Origin: Symsagittifera roscoffensis
Taxonomy: Eukaryota; Xenacoelomorpha; Acoela; Convolutidae
Assembly (NCBI RefSeq): GCF_963678635.1
Contig: NW_026970936.1
Location: 1-54,877, forward strand
Length of the DNA: 54,877 nt
Reading direction: 5' to 3'
Numbering within the stretch: the stretch's first letter is position 1; each line of letters begins with the position of its first letter. The notes beneath the pieces were generated by a model. It was not told where the DNA came from and did not search any database. It was given only the letters and a program-made list of their open reading frames with translations. This document shows, piece after piece, positions 13,701 through 25,077 of this stretch. Made by a program: the position numbers and the translations under genes.

Positions 13701-16700
13701 CGGACAGTTTTCCTTCTCCGGTTTCGTCTTCTTCCATGAATCTGGACCACTCCCCGGACTCTTGACCTAGTCCCAGGTGTTCAATTTCTTCTCTGAATGT
13801 CACTTTCTTATCCCTGACTTTTGTTTGCTCCAGAATGTTTTCGGGGATTTTCTCAACTAGTGATCGCACAACTTCCTTGCTATCAGTGGTGATTCCTTTT
13901 GAGACGTCAGTATTGTTCACTCTTTTTTCTCTCCGAAGTATGGTTAGTTCCGGTGCCTCCTGACTTTTCCCTTGGATCACGGGCTTGTCATCCGATAGTT
14001 TCTCAAGCAACCTCATTAAGTCTTCATCTATTTGGACCGTTCCCTCCTCTACCTGGGTGAGATCGTAACCTTTTGCCTTGAGTGTTTCCCTCACGATTTT
14101 GGACTTGAGCATTATTCCTATCGGAATCCCTCTGCTTTTCTTCAAGATGGTCTTTTCGAGAGGCTCTTTCGGCAATTCGGGATGATCTTCAATCGGTTTA
14201 CCTGATTTGTCCAGCCATCTCGTGAGTGGAAGACTGTCGTACGTTTCCTTGTCCATAAAGGAGAAGCCATCTTTGATCTCAGGTCTGTCCGCCTCTCTTT
14301 GTTCTTGCCTCTCGTAGAACTCCGTCTTCTTACTCAAGCTGTCAGCATTTTGATGTTTATCTCGTGTTCTGTGCTCAATTATCATGTTGTATCCATCCAA
14401 GCGAACTATCCACCTCCCAATTTAGCTCTGGTCCATTGAGTACGTTTTCAGCCAGCTTAGTGCTCTGTTGTCGACTCGCAGCTTGAAGGGCTCACTGCCT
14501 AGGTATGCTCTGTATTTTTCGACAAAGCTGACCACCGCGAACATCTCTGCTTTCGGTGCTCCGTACTTCATTTCTGTGTCACTTAGGACCTTGCTCCCGT
14601 ATGCTATTGGTCTCAAGACTGTCTTCCCATTCCATTCTTGTTCTTGATGGAGAATCCCAGAAATGGCCACTACTGACGCATCCGTGTCTAGCACGTACAT
14701 CCCCTTCTCAGTCGGCATACCCAGTACTGGTGCCTCACACAGCTCTTTCTTTATTCTCTGGAATGACTCTTCTGCCGCGTTGTTCCACGTGAACTTCTTG
14801 CCCTTATGTCTCATTAATTGTTGCATCGGGTATACCTTGTCCGCGTAGCCCTTGATGAATTCTCTATAATAGTTGGCGAAACCCAGGAAGCTCATCAGCT
14901 GGTGCTCCGTTTTCGGTGATTTCCAGGTTAGGACTGCTTCCACGGCGTCTGGATCAGGTCTGATACCGTGCTTATCTACCATCCTGCCCAAGTATTTAAT
15001 CGAGTCCTTGAGTATTTCACACTTTGATGGCTTGCACTTCAGCCCCGATCTCTTCATGCACGCGAACACCTCATCAAGTCTCTCAATGTGGTCTTCTAGT
15101 GTTGGCGTCGCTATTACCACGTCGTCCACGTAGCACATTACCAGTTTGCCGTACTTCTTCGTCACGCCTATCAACGCATGTGCCCTCAGCCGCTGAAACG
15201 TGTCTGTTGCATTGCATAGTCCAAACGGCATCCGTTTCCATTGAAACAGACCCAACTCGCAGGCGAACCCTGTCTTGTCCCTGTCTTGCTTCCTTAATGG
15301 TACCTGCCAAAAAGCCGAGCCTAAATCAAGAGTCGTAAAAAATTTAGCGTCACCTAACTTCGAGAGGCTCTCATCAATTCTAGGTATGGGATAGGCATCC
15401 TTCACCGTGACGGAGTTCAGGTATCGAAAGTCACAACAAAACCTTAACTGGTCGCCTTTCTTTTTGGCCATCACTACTCCACACGCCCACGGTGACTTGG
15501 ATGGTTCTATCATGTCATACTCTAGTAACGTTTCGATTTCTTTTCTACACGCGTCCGATTTGTGTGGGGTCATGCGCCTCGCCCCCTCCCTGTGTGGTAC
15601 CGCGTTTTCCTCCAGTTCAATTTCATGTTCAACAAAATTACAACACCCGATATCCGCCTTATGCCTTGAAAAAACCTGTTCGTTTCGCTCTAGTACGTCC
15701 TTGATGGCTTCGAGCTGTTCCTCTTTCAGTTTGCCCCTTAAGTGTCCAATCTCCGGGAGAACCGGTTTATCGGTTTGCATTTCATCTAGTGTGGGTCGCT
15801 CTGGAAAGTTCGAACAGCTCGAAAGCCCATCGTCCGTTTCTGACTTAAGCGATTTGATAAGACCTGAAGAATCTTTTATTCTCTGCAATCGTCTCAAGAT
15901 ACAAATTTTGTCCCTGTGGTTGGGACAATCAACAACTTCATTTTGTTTTGAGTTTTCAATTGTTTCATATCGAGTTTTAACCGGTAAAGCATATCCCAGT
16001 TTCCGCCCTCTCTGTATCGTGATCGGTATATCAAGGGTATTCAACAAGACACTGACGCAGAGGCCGCTCTTCGTTATCGAAAATGATCTTCCTAAAACAG
16101 CAGCGCTTTGACTATTAGGATTTGGAACTATACACACTTGCTTGTTATCGCTTAGTTCATTATAATTTTTCATCCTCAAGCTTACCCCTGCCGCTTCATT
16201 AGCTTTTAACCTCACTCTCCTACTCAAGAATACCGGTGCTTTGTTTTCATTTGCCATTATTAAATTTACCGGTTTGATTGCGTACCTCCTATCCGGGTTC
16301 CGTATCCTGAACATTGCATTATTTAGATCAATCGTTACGTCAAAATTCCTGATGAAGTCTCTGCCCAAAATGAATTGGTCAGATTCATCTAGGTTTTCTA
16401 CCACGATGAAGCTCATCCACAGGTTACGTTCCCCCAAATTGAGGGCTATTATCGGCGTCCTGCCCAGCACCCGAAGGGCCCCTTTGTTTGCAGCTGACAG
16501 CCGTATTCTCGAGTCTATCAAGTCATCTTTGTCGAAGCCCATCTTTTCCCATGTTTCGATTGGTATGACGCTCAAGACTGCTCCCGTGTCAAGTAATCCA
16601 CGTAACTGAGTCTTTTTGCCATTTATGTCTAGCACGTGTCCTGTCACGTCTGCTTCCGTTCCGATGTGCATCGCATCTTCTTCAAGCATAGCACAGTGTC

Positions 16701-19557
16701 CAATCGATCTTACTTTCAATTCCTCTTTCCCCACATAGATTTGTCCAATTAGGTCTTCGTCACATGTTATCATCGTTTTGGTATAGATGTTAATTCCATC
16801 TATGTTTAGCATGACCTCGTGTGGACCATAAGCTTCAGTGTACCTGTTATCAACTCGTACCGACTTGCTGCCTCCTCTCGTGAGTAGTGTCCTGAGCGCT
16901 CTAGAAGTCGTTTGTGGACTTATTCCACTCAAGTAATCTGCATAGACATCAATGTGCATTATCGTCTGGTCACTCGGTTCGCTCAAGTTTCTGGTTACCT
17001 CGTGGCCGCCCACTGTGATTATCGACATTATTCTTGCTCCAATTTTCGATATTCCAAAAGGTTTACCTGTCACCATTTTCACGGTATTACAATTCCCAGT
17101 CTTCGTTGAGCCCGTTCTGGCCTCTGGTATTGAGTTCGATCCGGTTAATGCTTCGTTGAAATTTTGTCTTTCGATCTCCAACTTTAGTCGTTGCTCTATT
17201 TCTTTCGCTGCCAGATCTTGTTTCACTTTGGCAATTGCTTCCGTCGCCGCTTTCTCATAATTTATCTCTAGAGAGCTTCCGGCTGCGGACTCTAACGCAC
17301 CGCTAACATGTGTAACAGCTTTCACTGTCTTCGTTGGCAATTCGGTGTTTGGTGCCCCTAAGTTCCTAGATTCGAACTCGTTTTGCCTGTTCCGCTGATT
17401 CTGCACCGCCGCTAATGCCAACTTATGTTTGGGGTGATTCTGGTCCTTGACCGCTTCCCAGAACAAGGGACAATCCATTCTGAAGTGCCCCTCCTGGTTA
17501 CAGAAAAAGCATCTGGCGCCTATCTTGATGATTAAGCCAGTATAGTACTCGTGTTCCTCCATCTGACTCATATCCTCCTCATCCGGTGCATAACCTAGGC
17601 TCTTCATGCCTTGTTTGTACGTTGTGCAGTCAGCCACATGATGATCCGCTGACCCGCAGTTCGCGCATGATCTGCGCTTATCCATATCATCTCTAGGTTT
17701 GTACCATGATGACCTCTGGGGTTGACTTCCCCCTTGCGTGTTCCTGTTTTCAGAATATGAGTACTTTTTGGGTTTCATCAGCATGTATTCTCTTGATTTC
17801 TGTCTCATCTCTTCTGGGGTGGGTGCGCTGTCCTTCGACAATGTGTAGTATGTTGCTAACATTGTCCTTAAGTCATCACTTTTCACCCCATCAATGAACT
17901 TCGAGGCAATGCTAAAGTTCCGTCTGTTTGTCGACTCCTCTGGGTCACTCCTCCTTCTCAAGCTCTCGAGGTCATCTAGGAACCGATCTATTGACTCGTC
18001 GTCCCTCTGCCTTCTCTTTTCGAATCGCATCATCGCTTGGTGACCCTTCATGCCTGACCCGAATCGATTCAGCAATATCTCGAAGATCTTGTCCGCGGTG
18101 TCGCGTTCTTCCTCCTTCTTTGCGACCACGCATTTTAATGCCGTACCTTCCAAGTTGCTCAGTATGGCTGTACATGCTTGCCTTTCGTCACTCAAGTTAT
18201 CTTGCTCTAGATGTAATCTCATCACTTCCACCCAAGTGTCAATGCATCCATCGGAGTCGTCTTTGAATTCCTTTGGCTTCTTGAATGTCTTTCTTGTTTT
18301 TCCCTCTCTCCTGTCGCTCGAGTCAGTGTTCCTCGTGGCGAAGGCCTCTAGAGTCCTGTTCATCATCTCCCAAGTGCTGGCCCATGTCATAGCATCCGGT
18401 CCTGTGTTGCTGTTAGCTGTTGCATCTCCCGGACCAGTCGTTGTATTCGACATTCCATTCTTCATTATTGTTTTCGCAGCTGTTGGTGCTATGCTTATTG
18501 CATCCCTGGTTATGGGCAACGGTGTCGATTGCCGTTTGTTCCTTTGTGGTTCTACAAAGTCAACTCTGGTGCCTTGCGTACGATCCGCTGGCGGTCTTTC
18601 TTGTGAAGAAGAACCTCTCAAGATTGCATCCAACTTCGCCTGTATTGCACACGAACTTTCGGCCTGACTCCTGCTCATTGTGTCCATTCTCCTTTCCAGG
18701 CTCCCTAATTGGCTGTTAACATCATCATATCGGTTCTTCAAATGTTGCATGTCTGTTTTGATGTTCTTTTCTCGTTCTTCATTGGTGGCTTCTACCTTGT
18801 CTGACATTTCCTTGAGTCTCTCCTCTGTTGCCTTAGCCAGGTTGAAATAACTGTCTAGATACTCGTGCTTGTTGTATCTTATCTCCTTTCTTATCACCTC
18901 ACTGTCTTCTTCACTGTTCTTAAGTCTTTTGTCGATCTGATTTAATTTCGTCAACAAATCGCCCAGCTCAATGGTAGTCTCTTCATGGTCAGCCGTGGGT
19001 TTCTCTTCGGCCGTAGCCTCTGCTTTAGCTTGTTCCTCATTCTGGCCGGTTTCTGTCGCTTTCGTGCTCACTGTACCAAATGTTCGTGCTCTTTCTGCTT
19101 TTGGTTCTTCAGTCACGTTTTCTTTCGTTTTTATTCCGAACATTATTCCCAATTTTTCCGTAAAAGATGTCCTCTTTACTTGAGAGTCTTCTTTCACCGT
19201 TTCTTCGGTGTTGCCTATTGCGTCTTCCGCGTCATCTATCGGTGAGAACTCTATGGGTTTCTGGTTCGGTTCCTCTGCATTGGGCATTGGAGTTGACTCT
19301 GTCGTCATCTTCCCTGTTTCATCCACACTTTGATCGGGTGTCTCTAGATCAATCTCGATGGTTGGTTCTACTCTCTCTCCTTCCGTGCCCTCTTTCGCCC
19401 TGTTCTCCGCTGTACTCCTTGTGCTGACCATGTTAACTGAAAAGTTCTTCTTTGTTATCTTTGGGCCTGTTGATGTCGTTCCGCGCAGCGATGAATTATA
19501 TTTCGTGTTTGATCCACTTGACCTTTTCTCGAGCACCGGTACCCTACTCCGCCTCAT
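10750..19557 (-). pseudogene. gag-pol of element 1, interrupted by one stop codon
   Basis: An 8808-bp frame, the same length as the open gag-pol of element 2, starting MRRSRVPV at 19557. One codon at 14424-14422 is TAA where element 2 has TAT (Tyr). The stop falls at the end of RNase H, so a truncated 1711-residue product would keep Gag, protease, RT and most of RNase H but lose integrase; the downstream 1216 codons are open. Seen in order: acidic N terminus, coiled coil (about 200-310), capsid-like region (about 426-585), two CCHC knuckles (near 631 and 683), protease DTG (near 990), RT with YVDD (near 1476), RNase H, long linker, integrase with D,D-35-E, GPF motif, and a macro-domain-like tail. 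Element 1 also has Asp where element 2 has Ala in the RT motif ATFQ (near 15202), a position usually small in this family, so its RT may be impaired too. Confidence 0.93.
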
Positions 19558-19806
19558 TATTTCTATTTACAACTGCTTTTATTTACAATTTTATTATATA
19601 CACGCTTCTATCCTAAGAGTAACTAGTAAAAAATTTAATAATAAAAATAGAACAAAAATTTCTGTACAACGTGTTAAAAACCTTGTTCTCTTTCTAGAAC
19701 CTTTGAAAAAATTTCCCTTAATGTGGTCTCAACCGTACCTAATTTGATTTGTCTTATTCTGTCTTAAGACACACTTGTTGTAATTTTACTTCAATTTTTT
19801 TATACC

Positions 19807-20755
19807 GTCCCAAGACTGTTCGTTACTATCACAGTACTCTCCGCTAGTGTCCTAAGACCCTTGTACCAAGGCTACTGTCCCAAGGATAGTGTCCCAAGAC
19901 CAGTGTCCCAAGGCTAGTGTCCCAAGACTACTGTCCCAAGACCAGTGCCCCAAGACCAGTGTCCCAAGGCTAGTATCCCAAGACTACCGTCCCAAGACCA
20001 GTGTCCCAAGACCAGTGCCCCAAGACCAGTGTCCCAAGACTACCGTCCCAAGACCAGTGTCCCAAGACTAGTGTCCCAAGGGCAGTGTCCCAAGACTACT
20101 GTCCCAAGACCAGTGTCCCAAGACTAGTGTCCCAAGGTCAGCGTCCCAAGACCAGTGTCCCAAGACTAGTGTCCCAAGACCCCTGTCCCAAGACCACTGT
20201 CCCAAGACCCTGTCCCAAGACCCCTGTCCCAAGACCACTGTCCCAAGACCCTGTCCCAAGACCACTGTCCCAAGACCCTGTCCCAAGACCACTGTCCCAA
20301 GACCCTGTCCCAAGACCACTGTCCCAAGACCCTGTCCCAAGACCACTGTCCCAAGACCCTGTCCCAAGACCACTGTCCCAAGACCCTGTCCCAAGACCAC
20401 TGTCCCAAGACCCTGTCCCAAGACCACTGTCCCAAGACATCGTCCCAAGACCACTGTCCCAAGACCCTGTCCCAAGACCACTGTCCCAAGACCACTGTCC
20501 CAAGACCCTGTCCCAAGACCACTGTCCCAAGACCACTGTCCCAAGACCCTGTCCCAAGACCACTGTCCCAAGACCCTGTCCCAAGACCACTGTCCCAAGG
20601 CCACTGTCCCAAGACCCTGTCCCAAGACCACTGTCCACTGTCCTCGAGACTTCTTCAAGACTGTTCTGGTCCAACACTGTCCCAGTACCGCACTGTCCCA
20701 AGACTGTCCCCAGACTGCTCTGTCCCCAGACTTCTTCGGTACTGTCCCAAGACTC
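19807..20755 (-). repeat. Tandem array of about 14-bp CTTGGGACA units, element 1
   Basis: About 65 units. On the element strand the unit is near CTTGGGACAGTGGT, often alternating 14-bp and 13-bp forms (27 bp, nine codons), which explains the apparent 150-260 aa frames on both strands. Units near the gag-pol side are more varied (CACTAG, CACTGG, CACTGC) than those in the centre, which fits expansion from the middle. Role unknown. Confidence 0.92.
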
Positions 20756-21144
20756 GTCACGGAGTGTCTTCCTCGTTGTGTGGTCTTCTTGAATCACCGT
20801 ACCTTGTACCACCACTCAAGCTCCAGTAAAATTTTCCCAAAAACCCTCTCTTAAAAGCCAAATGCTGACCCCCTTTTTCTTTTTGGTTGTTTCTATTTCA
20901 ATGTAGGTGCGCAGGTATCTTGTTATCACCTGTTCGTATAAAACCAAACACAAATTCTCACAAAATGCAACAAAAATCTAAGTGAGAAAAATGTTAAAAA
21001 CAGAAAAATGAGCCCACCTGAAATTCAAAGGTGACCAATGTCTACCTTTCGTCAAAAAAAAAATCTCCTATAATGTAATGTGGATTCTAACGATACCCGT
21101 TCTGCCCAACTTGAGAACTCGAGAACTGTCAAACTCTCTTGGCT

Positions 21145-21336
21145 GCTTTCCCACTCGACTGATCACCTGTTCCAGTGCAGTCTCCTATTGGTTCAGCTCA
21201 AGTGTTCCTGGACCAGTTTCCCACTCGGCTGGTCACCTCTTCCAGTCGAGTCTCCTATTGGTTCAGCTCAGGTACTCCTGAACAACCTTCCCACTCGGCT
21301 GGTCACCTCTTCCAGTCAAGTCTCCTTGTTGTCCAG
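21145..21336 (-). repeat. Three 70-bp leader repeats, element 1
   Basis: Spacing is 70 bp (for example 21181, 21251, 21321). Each unit has CCAATAGGAGACT on the element strand, that is, a CCAAT box, and GGTGACCAG. The third copy is the most diverged. The same repeats are nearly perfect in element 2. Confidence 0.85.
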
Positions 21337-21802
21337 CTAAGTTCCAAGCTATCTGAAAACCCTTGACAACGCCCCACACTCGGGCACTATATTAAGGTTA
21401 CTGGGTTAAATTGCTAGGTTGATCGAAACGATCGAACTTGTAAAACAGTATGGGTATACTATTTAGTTAATATAAAGGTTTGATCCAACTGATCTGGTGT
21501 CAAAGTCACTGTCTTTTTTCGTTTTATGGTTTTTGTTCCTTTTTCTATTCTTTTTTGGTTTTTTGTTTTGCTTTTTGTCTTTTTGCTCATGTTTTTGTCC
21601 CCCTAGTTGCCCCCCTTTACTCGGTTAGCTAAGCCTCGTTCGGAGAGCGTACCAGGAAGTTTTCTCGAGTTTTCTTAAAAAGCTATCACGGTACAACCGG
21701 AAGGTTTGCACGTTCCTGTCGAACCGTACCACCGGTACTCTAGAATGGGCATTCAGCCCGAAGCTGTCTCAAGTGGGTTCGACTCCGTAGTCTTGATGTC
21801 GT

Positions 21803-21820
21803 AAACACCCAGGAGCGCCA
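21803..21820 (-). promoter_or_regulatory. Putative tRNA primer-binding site, element 1
   Basis: On the element strand it reads TGGCGCTCCTGGGTGTTT, 11 bp inside the 5' LTR. TGG matches the CCA end of a tRNA, and TGGCGC is the start seen in several insect gypsy elements primed by tRNA-Ser. Which tRNA is used is not established here, and the 11-bp offset is larger than usual. Confidence 0.5.
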
Positions 21821-21831
21821 TAAAAACACTA

Positions 21832-22748
21832 TGTAACATTCGTCTACTACAGTCACACATGAGGCTTAAGAAAAATAGGCCCTATAACCACTGGCTCAAG
21901 GGTCAGGGACACCATCTCTTATGTTTTTCCACCTCAAGAACGGTCGGAGCCAGTTCGGTTCGTTTGTGACATGAGACTACGACCCGTTACAGCTTAAAGG
22001 CTACTACTAAAATATCCCCCCACTCTAGAATTAGAAACGTTCCCATACTTAGGTCTATAGATACCCAAAATACATGAACGCCGTTAAAAACCGGGTCGGA
22101 ACAATCCGTTAGGTTACTTTTTTATTAGACAGTGAAACTTTGATCCATTTCAGATGGATCAACCTAAAACTCGCCTTACCTCAACATAACAATCATAAAA
22201 CACACTCTAGAAATTGAATTTGTACTCACATAGTAGCACGCTCAAGAAGTGGGAAATAATCCAGTCGGTAATTAACTCAAGAATTAAATAATGTAACTAA
22301 ATGAGTCTAATGTTTTATAGTTTTAGCAATAAGAACGAGTTTATACTCTAGATAATAGTTTTCTCGTGAACCATTAGGACACTCAAGCTGTCCACCTTTC
22401 CACCGAAGGTTCACTCTAGTCCAGTTCCGAATAATGCTCCAGTCGCTATAATCCAACTCGTGGGAATGCTCTCGTCTCTGTCACAGATGGGACAGCTCTA
22501 CTCTCGGTTATTATAGTGATGGAAATTGCGAATAGCAATTTCCTACTGCTTTTTTCTTACAACTTTCCCGCGTGTTTTTCTCAATTGTTCTGAAATTGTT
22601 CTGATTTCTTTTTCTGATTTTCAGTTATCGCGAGAAAATCGTGCATGACATGTTCCATTCGAAATTTTGAAAAATTAAATTTCACTCCAAAATCGAGTGT
22701 TTTCTGCCCTTCTCAAGGTCAAACTTCCAAATATGACCGACTGGCACA
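21832..22748 (-). repeat. 5' LTR of element 1
   Basis: A 917-bp copy of 2-918. On the element strand it has AATAAA (complement of 22121-22126), a 9-bp hairpin with a 5-nt loop directly before it (22140-22162), a GAG|GTAAG splice-donor match (complement of 22175-22182) and a second 9-bp hairpin further upstream in the LTR. The TATAAAA seen in the element 2 LTR is changed here to a GAGAAAA-like sequence; a TATAAA lies slightly downstream instead. Confidence 0.93.
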
Positions 22749-23297
22749 TGTCTTATCGTGCGTGATCGAGGCTTCGTGTTTTTATCGTTCTCGTGCGACT
22801 GTATTTCACTATATTTGCTGTTGTTCTGACTTTTTCACCTTTTTCAGTCAAATTGGCCGTTTTTTGTTTTTCTGAGAAATATTCGTTCGACAATCGAAAT
22901 TTTGAAAATTGAAATTTCTATAGTATTTCTACCCCCCTTCGCAGCACTTTTTCGTCGGTAAGGCCTTATTTCGTTTTTTCGTGTTTTGCCGGAAGGTTGC
23001 GCGGTGACAGTCTGGCAGAATGGCACACAACCTAGCTTTATTTTCTGTCGATATGTACTTCCGGTCGAATGTTACTTTCACTTCGTCGTCTCAAATTAAC
23101 CCTTCCCAATTCGTTAAATGAACGATTCACACCAATAATTCTTCTTGTGCGAAAATTTTAGATTGATGTTTTGTTTGCTGTTTTTTTTTCTTTTTCTGTC
23201 GGCTAGTTTTTCATGCTGTTTTTTGTATCGCAACAGGTCTAAATGAATAAGGAATTGTTTCCTAATATTGATTAAATAGATTAAATAGTTTCAGATA
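22749..23297. other. Flank of element 1 with weak LTR-like similarity
   Basis: No gene is seen. About 22820-23027 resembles, in order, the last 160 bp of the adjoining LTR: a TTGTTCTGA...TTTTTCAGT stretch, then TCGAAATTTTGAAAA, then CTGGCA...TGGCACA. This could be the end of an old, diverged relative. The LINE's 5' end must lie somewhere in or near this stretch but I cannot place it. Confidence 0.4.
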
Positions 23298-24020
23298 TTG
23301 TTGATATACTGGGACAGCCGTGGTGGTCCCCTGCATTTACTTCAAATTATTTACCTCTGCTACCGCTCGTGGACACTAGTGGGTGGACACAGGTTGGTGG
23401 ATCACATGATTGTAGTTGGAGCAAGCTCACTCAGAAGGACCCTTGACTACCTACCCTACGATCTAAGGGTAAAGTATCGAAGATTCACTTTTGCAAAATC
23501 GGGACTAAGCCTCAACCCAAACAACGTGAGTAAACTCAAGAAATTGCAGTGGTTACTTAGAAACGGTTCCCTAAAATCCAGAGAAATCATTCTCTGGCAC
23601 GACGTGATAAACAATAGTATCACAAAACATCCCAAAAACTTTAATACGAAGTGTTCCCCGGAGCAGTTAACTGAAATCATCACGAATTTTCAGCATCAAA
23701 TAGCTGCGATCATATACATTCGTCGAGACGGTACCCCTCACATTTTTGAAAAGTTACGGAAGACGAAACCTCTTATCATCGACGCGATAAAACGACTTCT
23801 TCCTAAACAAAAACAAAACGACATTGATACAGTTGTTGCCCTCTCTAAACTACACCCCCCTCCGTCTCTTGAGCTGAAGTTGCTCAACAAAGTACTTTCG
23901 AAACGTCACAACCTTCGTTCACTAGTACTTCAGCAAAGATCAAAATCCAGAGTACGGCCCACCAAATCAAAGAGAGCAGCAGCAAAGAAAAAACAAGCAG
24001 CCCAATCCTCATCGCACTAG
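23298..24020 (+). CDS. First LINE frame: basic protein of unknown function, possibly SGNH-like
   Basis: Up to 240 codons, but the 23298 start is TTG. A TTTCAG at 23289-23294 suggests the frame may begin as an exon; the first good ATG is 23407 (MIVVGASS), leaving about 204 residues. From there one sees VVGASS, a Gly in AKSGLSL, then LWHDVINNSI, which recalls the spaced blocks of SGNH hydrolases (GDS, G, GxN), although the catalytic Asp/His pair is not clear. The C terminus is strongly basic (KSKRAAAKKKQ). It ends 157 bp before the next frame. Some LINE families carry an esterase-like domain in their first frame, so this could be that domain as a separate frame. It might also be a host-derived exon. 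Confidence 0.5.
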   Translation: MLIYWDSRGGPLHLLQIIYLCYRSWTLVGGHRLVDHMIVVGASSLRRTLDYLPYDLRVKYRRFTFAKSGLSLNPNNVSKLKKLQWLLRNGSLKSREIILWHDVINNSITKHPKNFNTKCSPEQLTEIITNFQHQIAAIIYIRRDGTPHIFEKLRKTKPLIIDAIKRLLPKQKQNDIDTVVALSKLHPPPSLELKLLNKVLSKRHNLRSLVLQQRSKSRVRPTKSKRAAAKKKQAAQSSSH

Positions 24021-24054
24021 TTCTGGTGAGTCTGATTTTCTTGAGACTATTCTC

Positions 24055-24168
24055 TCCTGAGGTTTTTATACCTTGGAGTATCAGTCCAAGGGAATCAAAA
24101 AAACTCAATAAGTCTTCTCTAGTCTGGTTTTCTCCTGAGGTTTTATACCTTGGAGTGTCAGTTCTGAG
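24055..24168 (+). repeat. Two direct repeats between LINE frames 1 and 2
   Basis: A segment with CTCCTGAGG then TTTATACCTTGGAGT then TCAGT occurs at about 24054-24090 and again at about 24132-24166, roughly 77 bp apart. They fill most of the gap between the frames. Confidence 0.75.
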
Positions 24169-24177
24169 AAGATTTTT

Positions 24178-25053
24178 TTGAGCAATATGGGCTCAGAAGA
24201 AAGACGCAGAAATGCTAGCGTCTCGCAAGCATCTGAGAAATCTTGTAAAACATGCAAAAAGCCGATCACAAACAAAAGTCAAATCTTTAATTGCATTGCC
24301 TGTGGCGATGTTATGCACATGACAAAAACATGCACTGGAATATCTGAAACTGCCATCCTTGGAATTTCGGAGATCAGCCAGAACGTCCTCCTGCTCTGTA
24401 ACTGTTGTGTTGGAAACAATAGGAAAGAGTCGATGATCAACGATTTGATGCAAACCCGTCCATCCATTGCTGAAACAAAACTAAATGAAATCGCCGAACA
24501 ATTCTCTACTTTTAAACAAGAGATAGATTCACTTAAGCAAAAGATAGATGAAACAAGCAAAAAACCACAAAACAGAAATGAGCCAAAGCAACCTGCCTTA
24601 AACAAACCAGAATCAAGCTATAACGGAATCCGGATAAGAGGACTGCTTGAACTGGGCTCAAAAAGTTCAAGAGATAGACACGAACACGACTTGGAAGAGG
24701 TGAACAAACTGTTTGCGTTCTTAACAGTTGAAGCAAAAATCACAGATTTAAAACGTTTAGGAAAATACGAAGAAGGAAAAAGGCCACGCACAATAGTTGT
24801 AAATGTTTCAAATGAATGGCAAAAACGACTGATACTAATGTCCTTGGCAAAATTGAAAAACTACGACAAAACTGTCTTTGTGTCAAAAGAGCTCAGCCCA
24901 AGTGAATTTCTGATTGAGAACAAACTTCTTATGAAAAGACGAACAATGATAGAAACTGGAGTATCAGCTAAAAACCTAAGGCTAAGGGACCTTGTCCTTT
25001 ACCAATATGACGAAGAAAGTGGAAATTGGAAAAAAGTCGAAGAAAGCAATTGA
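24178..25053 (+). CDS. LINE ORF1: zinc-finger/coiled-coil protein
   Basis: A 291-residue frame (start near 24178 or at the ATG 24187). The N terminus has paired Cys (CKTC, CIAC) followed by a His and CNCC within about 60 residues, a PHD- or RING-like treble-clef pattern. A short coiled coil follows (about 95-120, FKQEIDSLKQKIDE), then a Lys/Pro/Asn linker and an alpha/beta C-terminal half (about 145-285) that resembles the RRM/CTD-like RNA-binding part of LINE ORF1 proteins. PHD-like fingers are known in CR1-type ORF1 proteins. The expected role is binding element RNA and aiding target-primed reverse transcription. It ends 24 bp before ORF2 starts. Confidence 0.75.
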   Translation: MSNMGSEERRRNASVSQASEKSCKTCKKPITNKSQIFNCIACGDVMHMTKTCTGISETAILGISEISQNVLLLCNCCVGNNRKESMINDLMQTRPSIAETKLNEIAEQFSTFKQEIDSLKQKIDETSKKPQNRNEPKQPALNKPESSYNGIRIRGLLELGSKSSRDRHEHDLEEVNKLFAFLTVEAKITDLKRLGKYEEGKRPRTIVVNVSNEWQKRLILMSLAKLKNYDKTVFVSKELSPSEFLIENKLLMKRRTMIETGVSAKNLRLRDLVLYQYDEESGNWKKVEESN

Positions 25054-25077
25054 CTACCTACTGCCAAGTATTTAAAA

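Larger units (their letters stand above)
19558..21831 (-). other. 5' leader of element 1
   Basis: A 2.3-kb non-coding leader between the 5' LTR and gag-pol. It holds, from the LTR inward, the putative primer site (21803-21820), a T/C-rich stretch (A/G-rich on the element strand, about 21520-21610), 70-bp repeats (21145-21336) and a long short-unit array (19807-20755). Compared with element 2 it lacks about 420 bp (34410-34831 there). The long open frames across the array follow from its period and are not genes. Confidence 0.8.
2..22748 (-). mobile_element. Giant Ty3/gypsy-type LTR retrotransposon, element 1
   Basis: A complete 22.7-kb LTR element read on the minus strand: 5' LTR at 21832-22748, leader, gag-pol at 19557-10750, spacer, a second giant frame at 10226-1348, short 3' region, and 3' LTR at 918-2. 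The LTRs begin TGTGCCAG and end GTTACA, so they carry the usual TG...CA ends. The two LTRs look identical apart from one base (near 227 versus 22057), which indicates recent insertion. Ty3/gypsy placement follows from the protease-RT-RNase H-integrase order and the GPF motif after integrase. Most gypsy elements are 5-12 kb, so the length is exceptional; the excess comes from a long gag-pol, an extra 2959-codon frame and a repeat-rich leader. Only one base precedes the element in the window, so the target-site duplication cannot be tested. Both main frames carry disabling mutations. Confidence 0.93.

Noticed and set aside
20165-20635. CRISPR-like array
   Set aside because: Units are contiguous at 13-14 bp with no unique spacers, in a eukaryotic retrotransposon leader.
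20001-20815. Long open frames (up to 263 aa) across the leader array on both strands
   Set aside because: They follow from the 27-bp double unit, which is a multiple of three and lacks stops; the proteins are pure VPRPLSQDP or GLGTVVLGQ repeats and the matching frames differ in element 2.
24193-24605. Minus-strand frames within LINE ORF1
   Set aside because: Antisense shadows of a frame with a recognisable zinc-finger and coiled-coil layout.
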